Positions 24,976 to 32,832 of a DNA stretch of 37,381 bases are shown piece after piece; the first letter of the stretch is position 1; each line of letters opens with the position of its first letter. Source of the stretch: Saprospiraceae bacterium. Its GTDB lineage: Bacteria > Bacteroidota > Bacteroidia > Chitinophagales > Saprospiraceae. The stretch lies in the NCBI GenBank assembly GCA_030645295.1, contig JAUSMG010000419.1:1-37381 (forward strand), given 5' to 3'. The notes beneath the pieces were generated by a model, which saw only the letters and a list, made by a program, of their open reading frames with translations, was not told the origin of the DNA and made no database searches. The translations under genes were made by a program, and so were the position numbers.

Positions 24976-27147
24976 CTAAAACTTCTTCTCCACCCCAAGC
25001 ACAAACATTTGCGGAATGCCCACTTTAATCCCCTGCGGACGGCGGGATGCGATATAACGCGCATCCGTCAGGTTTTTCACCGTGCCAAACACACTCATTT
25101 TCCATTTGGGAATGCTATAACGGACAGACCCATCTGCTACAAAATAGGCCGGAATTACGCCACTACGCCCATCAGCACCGGGCGTTATGGTGTTCAGATC
25201 ATTGGTAAACTGTTTGGACACCTGAGTGCTGCTCAATTGAATTTCAAGGTTCCAGGGCGCCACAAAACCGATGGTTTGTGTATTCAGCCATTCAGGTGCA
25301 TAGGGCAATCGTTTGCCCCAAAGGTTTTCCTTTTCTGTCCCGACAAAACGGTCAGAATTGTACGTTGCTTGGGCATAAGTGACATTCCCTTGCCAATAAA
25401 TGGAGTATTTTGACTCAAACAAGGATCCAAAATCAATGCGCAAAGATGCTTCTGCGCCAACATGCTTCGTCCGGCCGGCATTGGTATAACCATTACCGGA
25501 ACCGCCGGAAGATTCCGATACCGGGATCACTTGCTTGTCAAAATCAAGGTAAAAACCGGTCAACTCGCCTTCAATGCTTTTAGACAAAACACTGCGAATG
25601 CCCAATTCGTAGTTCCAACTTTCCTGTGCATCCAAAGGGAAAACCTCACCGGCAGTAGACAGTGAATTTTTGATCGCAGGCGGGGCAAAACCTTTGTGCA
25701 ATCCTCCAAAAACGGTAGCATTTTTATTGAAAGTATAATTGAAACCCAAGCCGGGAATCAAAGCGCTGACGTGGCTGGGCGCCGTGATATTGGTGTCGCG
25801 GTAAGTACCGGAGGCCGTTTTATACAAGTAAATACTGCGCTCGAAGTGATAATCCTCCATGCGCAAGCCGGCGGTAATGCTCAATTGTTTGCTCAGCGCG
25901 AATTTATTTTGAACAAAACCACTGACGGCATAACCTGGACGCACTTCATCTCGCACCAAAGCGCCTGATCTGGCATCCGGGCGTTTGCCGAGCAGCTCCT
26001 GCTCATGTGCTTGTTCAGAAATTACGCGTACACCGACGTCCAACTGGCTTTTTTGCTGTCCAATTTTATAATCCCAGGTCAGTTTGGTTTCTGCTCCGCC
26101 TACCTGGAAAGAACGGTTTCGATAGAGCGTCTCATTTTGCATAAAGATCGCGCCATTGGGAGTATTTATATCGCCCCATACTACCCCGGTTTGATTTGCG
26201 GCGTTTGGGTTGCTGGAAAAACTTTGCCTACGCCAATCGCGACTGATGGTGTATAGATACCCGGCAGTAGTCAGCCTTAAGTTTTTGGATATGAAGTACT
26301 TGTGTGTAGCGCTGAGGGCATAACGACTCACCTTCAATTGATCGTCCGGAGCCATCACCGGGTAATATTCCCCTTGGTCGAACATGGGTTGCGTGAGGCC
26401 GAGGTAGGTAGAATTGGAGCTTTCATTGTAAACCTGAAATTTCAGTCCAAGGACAGATTTTGGACTCAATATCATCCGGAATTTAGCATTCAGATCGTGC
26501 ACATCGAAGCCCGTTACCCCGATCTGATCGGCACGTTTATACTGGTATTGAACGGCCAGGCCAGTATTGCCCATGGTCGTTCCGTATCCCAGGAGGGCGC
26601 CAAAATACCCCCCCGATCCGCCGCGAAGTTCAATCTTGGCCTCTGGAGCAGCAGGTGGATCCGCCGTGATGTAGTTGACTACACCACCTATGGTCCGTGG
26701 GCCGAACAAGATCTGACCACTTCCTTTTACCACTTCCAGAGCCGACATGCGGTCCATGGAGGGTGTATAATACAATTCTGGTTCGCCATAAGGATTGAGT
26801 TGCACCGGAATACCATCCTCCAGCACCAGCACGTTGGCACTTCGATCCGGGTCGAGGCCGCGGATGCCTATATTGGCACGCAGGCCGATGCCTTCTTCGT
26901 CTACGACATTGACGCCGGGCAGTTTGCGGAATATTTCGTTTCCGCTGATGGCAAGGACCCGCCGTAGCTCGATCGGTTTGACGTATGAAGCAGAGCCTGG
27001 CACGCCGCTTAACAGACGGTCTTTTTGGGCGATTACGGTGATTTCGGAGGCCTCAATCAACATAAGACTGTCCGTGCTGTTTATTTGGCCTTGGATGGGA
27101 TGTAAATCAATCAGGGTCAGAAAGGGTAAAAGGAAGGAAGGCTTCAT
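24976..27147 (-). CDS. FecA-like TonB-dependent receptor
   Basis: The 723-residue outer-membrane receptor has a signal peptide (LLPFLTLIDLHPIQGQ) and a TonB-box region (EITVIAQKD). Its plug carries IFRKLPGVNVVDEEGIGLRANIGIRGLDPDRSANVLVLEDGIPVQLNPYG and GSGQILFGPRTIGGVVNYIT, diagnostic of iron(III)-dicitrate-type (FecA) receptors. The barrel ends in GIKVGIPQMFVLGVEKKF with a terminal Phe. It lacks the N-terminal FecA signalling domain, and no FecR or ECF sigma gene is adjacent, so regulation differs from enteric Fec systems. The ligand could be iron citrate, another siderophore or, given the neighbours, a glycan. It ends 16 bases from the end of the propeller-regulator gene. Confidence 0.88.
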   Translation of the reverse strand: MKPSFLLPFLTLIDLHPIQGQINSTDSLMLIEASEITVIAQKDRLLSGVPGSASYVKPIELRRVLAISGNEIFRKLPGVNVVDEEGIGLRANIGIRGLDPDRSANVLVLEDGIPVQLNPYGEPELYYTPSMDRMSALEVVKGSGQILFGPRTIGGVVNYITADPPAAPEAKIELRGGSGGYFGALLGYGTTMGNTGLAVQYQYKRADQIGVTGFDVHDLNAKFRMILSPKSVLGLKFQVYNESSNSTYLGLTQPMFDQGEYYPVMAPDDQLKVSRYALSATHKYFISKNLRLTTAGYLYTISRDWRRQSFSSNPNAANQTGVVWGDINTPNGAIFMQNETLYRNRSFQVGGAETKLTWDYKIGQQKSQLDVGVRVISEQAHEQELLGKRPDARSGALVRDEVRPGYAVSGFVQNKFALSKQLSITAGLRMEDYHFERSIYLYKTASGTYRDTNITAPSHVSALIPGLGFNYTFNKNATVFGGLHKGFAPPAIKNSLSTAGEVFPLDAQESWNYELGIRSVLSKSIEGELTGFYLDFDKQVIPVSESSGGSGNGYTNAGRTKHVGAEASLRIDFGSLFESKYSIYWQGNVTYAQATYNSDRFVGTEKENLWGKRLPYAPEWLNTQTIGFVAPWNLEIQLSSTQVSKQFTNDLNTITPGADGRSGVIPAYFVADGSVRYSIPKWKMSVFGTVKNLTDARYIASRRPQGIKVGIPQMFVLGVEKKF

Positions 27148-27195
27148 TTTTGTATCAATGTTTAATGCTTATCTGGACTTTGTAAAAATTAGGCG

Positions 27196-27226
27196 CAAAT
27201 GTACTTTCTCCTTCCATATATGCAAA
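27196..27226 (-). promoter_or_regulatory. Promoter of the FecA-like receptor (TTTG-N19-TACATTTG)
   Basis: On the minus strand, TTTG (27223-27226) and TACATTTG (27196-27203) are 19 bases apart, a full consensus match. The leader would be about 40 bases. Confidence 0.65.
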
Positions 27227-27476
27227 TGAAAAAAATCATTTCTCCCGCTGATTTTCGTCAATTCTTCCTGACAATTAAAAACCAGGGCACAGCAGAATTT
27301 CTCAAAAAGTGCAATCAATCATGGGTTAATCGGGGTGTATAGTGCGTGTTTTTGCCAGTTTTTGTCATGGCGTAGTAGTGGTGAGGTGTGTTTTTCTTTG
27401 AAAAGAGTGTGCTTGTCATAATTTCATGCTGCCCAAAAACAAAGCGCCCCAATTATTTCCTGAAAATGAAAAAGGA
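27227..27476. other. Intergenic region before the first GH144-type gene
   Basis: No gene or repeat is seen in this stretch. An upstream in-frame ATG at 27426 could extend the next gene by 17 codons. I found no full promoter for the plus strand. Confidence 0.4.
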
Positions 27477-29366
27477 ATGTCTAATCGTGTAAACAACATT
27501 ATGTCCCAAGCCTTTTCCGCATTTTTACTCCTCTTTTTTGTCCATGCCTGTGCATTGGCTCAAACTCCTTCTGTCCCGGCAGGCTTGGTCGCTACGGGAT
27601 ATGAACAACACATTGAGCTGAACTGGCAAGCCAATGCGGAGCCCAATGTGACGGGGTACAAAATCTACCGCTCCACCAATGGCGGCGCATCGTTTGATTT
27701 TTTAAAACTGGTTGGTAGAGAGCCCATTACAACGGACTGGACCGGGGACGAAGGGCAAAATCTAAGTCGTCATTATAAAATAACAGCAGTGGCAGGCGCC
27801 GTAGAAAGCGGCTTTTCTGACGAAGGTTCGGCCACCACGCATCCCATGAACGACGATGAATTGCTAGAAATGACCCAGCGCGCCACCTTTCGTTATTTCT
27901 GGGATTTTGCCCATCCAGTCAGTGGTCTCGCCCGCGAACGCTCCAATGGAAATCCGAATACTGTGACCACCGGAGGTTCCGGATTTGGCATCATGGCCAT
28001 CATTGTTGGCGCAGAACGCGGCTGGGTTACCCGGGACGCAGCCCTGGATCGAATGATTCAAATTGCTTCTTTTTTGCAGTTCTCCGATCGGTTTCATGGT
28101 GTTTTCCCGCACTGGATGAATGGTACAAATGGCAATGTGGTTCCGTTCAGCCAATACGACGATGGCGGCGATTTAGTGGAAACTGCTTTTCTAATGCAGG
28201 GATTGCTGGCTGCACGGGAATATTTTGACCAAAACACCCCCCTGGAATCGGCGCTTAGAGATGTTATCACCGATTTATGGGAGGAAGTAGAATGGGATTG
28301 GTATCGCAAAAACAACAGTTCGGTGCTCTACTGGCACTGGTCGCCCAACTACGGCTGGCAGATGAATTTTGCCTTGCGTGGCTTTCACGAGGCGCAAATT
28401 GTGTACATACTGGCTGCGGCTTCCCCGACGCATCCGGTGCCTGCAAGTTTGTATCATACGGGTTGGACCTCCTCGAATTACGTCAACAACAGCATTCACT
28501 TTGGCCACAAGATCTATTGTGGTCCCTTCGGTGGTGGCCCAATGTTCTTTGCACACTACTCCTATCTGGGTTTCGATCCGCGTGGACGCAAGGATTCTTT
28601 CTGCAATTACTTCGTGCGCAACCGCAATCATGCCCTGATCCAGCAGGCGTACTCCATTGCTAATCCAGAAAATCATGAGGGATACTCCGCAGATTGCTGG
28701 GGGCTGACTTCCTGCGATGGCCCAAATGGCTATTCCGCCCACGATATATACCCGTCCAACGATGACGGTACGGTTGCGCCTACCGCAGCCCTCTCCAGCA
28801 TGCCTTATGTCCCACAGGAAGGACTGGCAGGGCTCCGTTATTTCTACCGGGTCCAGGGCGAACGATTGTGGGGGGCCTATGGATTTTACGATGCTTTCAA
28901 CCTGGACCAAAACTGGTTCGCTACTTCCTATCTCGCCATCGATCAGGGCCCAATTATCGCCATGATCGAGAACCAGCGTACAGGCTTGCTCTGGCAATTG
29001 TTCATGCAAAATCCGGAAATCGCTCCGGCACTACAAGCCATTGGTTTTCAACCGGATAGTTCGCCTGCAGAAGAGGCCTTTATGGAGAAAAACGGTTTTG
29101 ATGTGCTGCTTTATCCCAACCCTTTGTCCACAAATGGAGGGCTACTGCAGCTCGAATGCGCTGTGTTGGAAAAACAAAAACTGACGGCGCATATCGTGGA
29201 CGGTGAAGGTAAGGTGGTGCAAACGTTGTTTGCCAACAGAGCGCTGTCAACCGGTGTTTTTCAGGAACAATACCGGATTGAGGGACTCCCGCGAGGGATC
29301 TTTTTTGTGGAGATAAAAAATGGCGCGGGAGGGGTCTGGGTGGGAAAAATAGTAATGGTGGACTAG
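27477..29366 (+). CDS. Secreted GH144-type glycosidase with N-terminal Fn3 and T9SS tail
   Basis: Starting at the Met at 27477, the signal peptide is MSNRVNNIMSQAFSAFLLLFFVHACALAQ. Residues about 32-120 are an Fn3 domain (PSVPAGLVATGYEQHIELNWQANAEPNVTGYKIYRSTNGG). The catalytic part (about 130-530) is a PF10091 'glycoamylase-like' (alpha/alpha) barrel, with ATFRYFWDFAHPVSGLARERSNG, GGSGFGIMAIIVGAERGW, ADCWGLTSCDGPNGYSAH and DDGTVAPTAALSSMPY. This fold corresponds to GH144, whose characterised members act on beta-1,2-glucans. The C-terminus is a T9SS sorting domain (VLLYPNPLSTNGG..), so it is exported. A palindrome follows the stop. The family is secure and the substrate is inferred. Confidence 0.85.
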   Translation: MSNRVNNIMSQAFSAFLLLFFVHACALAQTPSVPAGLVATGYEQHIELNWQANAEPNVTGYKIYRSTNGGASFDFLKLVGREPITTDWTGDEGQNLSRHYKITAVAGAVESGFSDEGSATTHPMNDDELLEMTQRATFRYFWDFAHPVSGLARERSNGNPNTVTTGGSGFGIMAIIVGAERGWVTRDAALDRMIQIASFLQFSDRFHGVFPHWMNGTNGNVVPFSQYDDGGDLVETAFLMQGLLAAREYFDQNTPLESALRDVITDLWEEVEWDWYRKNNSSVLYWHWSPNYGWQMNFALRGFHEAQIVYILAAASPTHPVPASLYHTGWTSSNYVNNSIHFGHKIYCGPFGGGPMFFAHYSYLGFDPRGRKDSFCNYFVRNRNHALIQQAYSIANPENHEGYSADCWGLTSCDGPNGYSAHDIYPSNDDGTVAPTAALSSMPYVPQEGLAGLRYFYRVQGERLWGAYGFYDAFNLDQNWFATSYLAIDQGPIIAMIENQRTGLLWQLFMQNPEIAPALQAIGFQPDSSPAEEAFMEKNGFDVLLYPNPLSTNGGLLQLECAVLEKQKLTAHIVDGEGKVVQTLFANRALSTGVFQEQYRIEGLPRGIFFVEIKNGAGGVWVGKIVMVD

Positions 29367-29377
29367 CTAAGTTGTTT

Positions 29378-29443
29378 TTTGCCACGAATTGCACTAATTT
29401 GCACTAATTTATTTTCGTGTAAATTAGTGCAATTCGTGGCAAA
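29378..29443. repeat. Perfect 23-bp inverted repeat after the first GH144-type gene
   Basis: Arms 29378-29400 and 29421-29443 are exact reverse complements around a 20-base loop; the arm includes GCCACGAATTGCACTAATTT. GCACTAATTT is directly repeated at 29391 and 29401. It is preceded by a T-run, so on the minus strand it resembles a terminator. It lies 11 bases after the stop codon. Confidence 0.85.
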
Positions 29444-29506
29444 CCAAACACCGCATACCTGTAACTAAATCATTTTCACACATAACCAATTATAAAAAAA
29501 GTGCGT

Positions 29507-32500
29507 ATGAAAAATTTCTTTATCACAGCATTGCTTTTGATCTTCGGCACCCTGGGCGTTTCCGCTCAGGTTTGCTACGCCGATTTCGAAGGACCCGGCC
29601 TTAACTTTCTCGGCCTTGACGGGGTGCTGACCTCCCCGGTGCCTAACCCCAATCCAAACGCGATCAACTCCAGCGCCAACTGCGCCAAGTATGTGAAATC
29701 AAATATGCATGCTTACAGCCTCATTCTGGCGGACAACGGCGCGCCGTTTGACCTCTCGGTGAACAACCAGTTCAAAATTGACATACTCGCCACTGTGCCG
29801 ACACAGTTTATTTTCAAACTCGAAGGCTCAGGCGGAGGGTTTGAGAAGACGATAGACATAGTGGTAGCGGGTGAATGGGTAACCTACACGATTGACTTCA
29901 GTGCACAGGCCTTCAACCCAGGCTTGAGCAAAATTGTCATGTTTTTCGATCCTGGTGTTGAGACGAGCAGCGACACCTATTACTTTGACAATGTGTGCGC
30001 TGGCAATGGACAGATTTGTCATGCAGACTTTGAAGGCCCGGGACTCAATTTTCTAGGCCTCGACGGAGTCTTGACCGCTCCGGTGCCGAATCCTACCCCA
30101 AATTTCGTTAACAACAGCGCAAACGTAGCGCAGTATGTGAAGTCGGATATGCATGCCTACAGCCTTATTTTGGCCGACAATGGTACGCCCTTCGATCTTT
30201 CGGTTAATAACCAGTTCAAGATCGACGTGCTGGCTTCTGTCCCTACGCAGTTTATTTTCAAGCTCGAAGGCGCTGGTGGCGGATTTGAGATCACCAAAAA
30301 CATCGCCGTTACGGGTGCCTGGCAGACCTACACTTTAGACTTCAGTGCTCAAGCGGCCAATACCGGGCTGAGCAAAATCATCCTGTTTTTCGACCCGGGT
30401 GTGGAAACGAGCAGCGATACCTATTACTTTGACAATGTGTGCACAGTGCCAAATCCGTGCCCGAACGACACCCCCGATCCTAACATGATCGACGACTTCG
30501 AGTGCAATCGTAACGCAACTTATACAGGCGATTGGAGCTTTTTATCTGTTGTGACCAATCCGGCCCCTACGGTTGATAACAATTCGGCAAAAGTGGGCAG
30601 ATTTGATGATCCAAGCGGCCCTGGAACGGAATGGTCCAACATCCAGATTGACTACGAAAACCCGATTGATCTCAGCGTGCGTAACCGATTCTCCGTGCAA
30701 GTATGGGCGCCCAAAGCAGGCAACCTGCTCATCAAACTGGAGGGCGGACCGAATGCTCCGATGGAAGTAGCAACCCAGGTTACAGAACTGAACAAGTGGG
30801 TCACCTACACGGCAGACTTCAGCAGCCAGATCGGCAAAGGCCACAAGAAATTTGTCATCTTCTTCAACGCCGGCGTCAATGGAGAGCCCGGCGATGTGTA
30901 TTACATTGACAACATCAAACTTTCGCCGAAACCTTCTGCGCCGCCAATTGAAGATTTCCAGGGCGGCATCCACCTCGGATGGCAGGCATTGGATCAGAAT
31001 GAACCCATTCACGGTGTGTTCCAGGGTCCGATCAATAACCCCAGCCCGAACGGCGTGAACAACTCTACACAGGTGGGTTGTTATACCAAAGGCTCGTCGG
31101 CATTTTCCACATTGCAGGGTATTTCGCTGACCAATTTTGACCTGTCAGTTTACGGGCAGATCAATCTGGATGTACTCAGCCCACAAGGTGGTGGAACGGT
31201 TACGCTCATCCTCAGTTCGGCTACGGAAGGCAACAAAGAAGCAGAGGCAACCATCACCACTCCTGGCGAATGGGAAACCCTCAGTTTTGACTTTTCGGCC
31301 TTTAGCGGAATCACCAATTTTAGCGAAGTTCGCATCATTTTCAATGCTGGTACAGTCAATGCAGGCCAGACCTGGTATTTTGACAATCTGGGACAATCAG
31401 AAGTTACCATTGACCCCTGTGTTGACGTTGTGCCGATTCCGAATATTATTGATGACTTCGAATGTCAGCGCAACTATGGTTACGGTGCAGGCAACGACCA
31501 ACTTTCGGTGATAAACAACCCACACCTTGAGCCAGCCAATGGCTCGCTCAAAGTCGGCGAATACAAAGATCCAGCCAATGAACCATGGACGGCGCTTTGC
31601 GTCCTTTTCCCCGACGGTATTGACTTCTCGCTTTACAATCACCTGAGCATGCAGGTGTATGGCCCTGCCGAAGTGCCTATGCTTTTCAAACTCGAAGGCG
31701 GCTCTTCGCCTGCGATGGAAATTTGGGACACTCTCCACAGTACCAACACCTGGCACAAATTCGACATTGACTTTAGCGCAGCAGTGGGGCAAGACCACAA
31801 GCGGCTCTGTGTCTTTTTCAATGCTGGTAAAGACAACCCCGAAACCACTTACTTTATTGACAATATCCGCTGGGCCCGCGCCGGCTACAATGGCTGTATC
31901 GTCGACCACGAGACAGCGGCCACAACGCTTGATTTTAAATATTTTGCAAATGGTCACCTGGAAGCAGAAGGCTATCAATTTGAAGTGGTTGACAATCCAA
32001 ATGCATCAGGAATCAACGCGAGTTCCAAAGTAGGTAAATTTGTGAAGGCCAGTGATGGCGCGCCATTTGCCGGGATGTACTCTTCACCTGACTTGGAAGC
32101 TCCGATTGATTGGAAAGGTGTAAAAACAGTGAAAGCCAAAGTCCTCATGGATCATATTGGCAACTTCGCCGTGAAAGTGGAGGGTTCCGCTACGGGCGCA
32201 CCTGCGTTTGAGATCGCGGTTGCCAACACACTGATCAATCAGTGGGAAGCACTCACGTTTAACTTTGCCGCAGTGCCAGACAATGGTGAATACCGCCGAA
32301 TCACCCTGTTCTTCGACCTTGGTTTTGATGCTACGGGCACAGATGTGACTTCCTACTTCGATGATATTGTAATTGGAGATGGGCAATGCATAACGGTGAG
32401 TACGTTCAACCCTGCCGATGCTGCGCCAATGCGCGTATCACCCAATCCAACGGCAGATTACCTGTTGGTTGAGAATATGGAAGGTGTAGTACGTCTTGAA

Positions 32501-32659
32501 GTGTTCGACCTTGTTGGCCGCCGCGTTGCAGTGGCAAACACCTCAGGTGACACCTATACTGATCTCGATGTTTCGCAATTCCCTGTTGGCATGTACTTGC
32601 TGAACGGTTTCGACCGCACAGGAGCGCTGATTGGCAAAGCGAAGTTTGTAAAAAAGTGA
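29507..32659 (+). CDS. Large secreted protein with six ~150-residue repeats and a T9SS tail
   Basis: From the ATG at 29507 (a GTG two codons earlier is less likely) the product is 1,050 residues with a signal peptide (NFFITALLLIFGTLGVSAQ). Six repeats begin near DNA positions 29,570, 30,012, 30,480, 30,945, 31,435 and 31,890. Each opens with a D-F-E/D-C type phrase (YADFEGPG, IDDFECNR), has FDLSVNNQFKIDV-like and FKLEG strands, W-x-T-Y-T-x-DFS, and closes with FFDPG...YYFDN. This is the beta-sandwich plan of carbohydrate-binding-like modules, possibly CBM11-related, but I cannot name the family firmly. The end (MRVSPNPTADYLLVENMEG..) is a T9SS sorting domain. Its place between two GH144-type genes suggests surface glycan binding. 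Confidence 0.8.
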   Translation: MKNFFITALLLIFGTLGVSAQVCYADFEGPGLNFLGLDGVLTSPVPNPNPNAINSSANCAKYVKSNMHAYSLILADNGAPFDLSVNNQFKIDILATVPTQFIFKLEGSGGGFEKTIDIVVAGEWVTYTIDFSAQAFNPGLSKIVMFFDPGVETSSDTYYFDNVCAGNGQICHADFEGPGLNFLGLDGVLTAPVPNPTPNFVNNSANVAQYVKSDMHAYSLILADNGTPFDLSVNNQFKIDVLASVPTQFIFKLEGAGGGFEITKNIAVTGAWQTYTLDFSAQAANTGLSKIILFFDPGVETSSDTYYFDNVCTVPNPCPNDTPDPNMIDDFECNRNATYTGDWSFLSVVTNPAPTVDNNSAKVGRFDDPSGPGTEWSNIQIDYENPIDLSVRNRFSVQVWAPKAGNLLIKLEGGPNAPMEVATQVTELNKWVTYTADFSSQIGKGHKKFVIFFNAGVNGEPGDVYYIDNIKLSPKPSAPPIEDFQGGIHLGWQALDQNEPIHGVFQGPINNPSPNGVNNSTQVGCYTKGSSAFSTLQGISLTNFDLSVYGQINLDVLSPQGGGTVTLILSSATEGNKEAEATITTPGEWETLSFDFSAFSGITNFSEVRIIFNAGTVNAGQTWYFDNLGQSEVTIDPCVDVVPIPNIIDDFECQRNYGYGAGNDQLSVINNPHLEPANGSLKVGEYKDPANEPWTALCVLFPDGIDFSLYNHLSMQVYGPAEVPMLFKLEGGSSPAMEIWDTLHSTNTWHKFDIDFSAAVGQDHKRLCVFFNAGKDNPETTYFIDNIRWARAGYNGCIVDHETAATTLDFKYFANGHLEAEGYQFEVVDNPNASGINASSKVGKFVKASDGAPFAGMYSSPDLEAPIDWKGVKTVKAKVLMDHIGNFAVKVEGSATGAPAFEIAVANTLINQWEALTFNFAAVPDNGEYRRITLFFDLGFDATGTDVTSYFDDIVIGDGQCITVSTFNPADAAPMRVSPNPTADYLLVENMEGVVRLEVFDLVGRRVAVANTSGDTYTDLDVSQFPVGMYLLNGFDRTGALIGKAKFVKK

Positions 32660-32681
32660 GTTTAGTTTGATAAGCCTTGGT

Positions 32682-32788
32682 GGTGGCATGGCCTTTAGGC
32701 CGTCGGGAAATGCGCTGTTTACAGCGTATAATAAAGCAGTCAGGGGCGTAAACGCCCCTTTTCCCGACGGCCTGAAGGCCGTACCACC
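32682..32788. repeat. Nested palindromic element between the repeat protein and GH144-esterase genes
   Basis: Outer arms 32682-32710 and 32760-32788 (29 bases) pair except at three positions, two of them G-T wobbles. Inside are two more perfect hairpins: CGCTGT/ACAGCG (32713-32726) and GGGGCGT/ACGCCCC (32743-32758). The arms also contain their own short palindrome (GGCCTTTAGGCC). The whole could fold as a three-way RNA or DNA structure. Confidence 0.8.
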
Positions 32789-32832
32789 GCTACAAGACAG
32801 CCTTTCACCTCATTTTTTGCCGAACCATTTCT

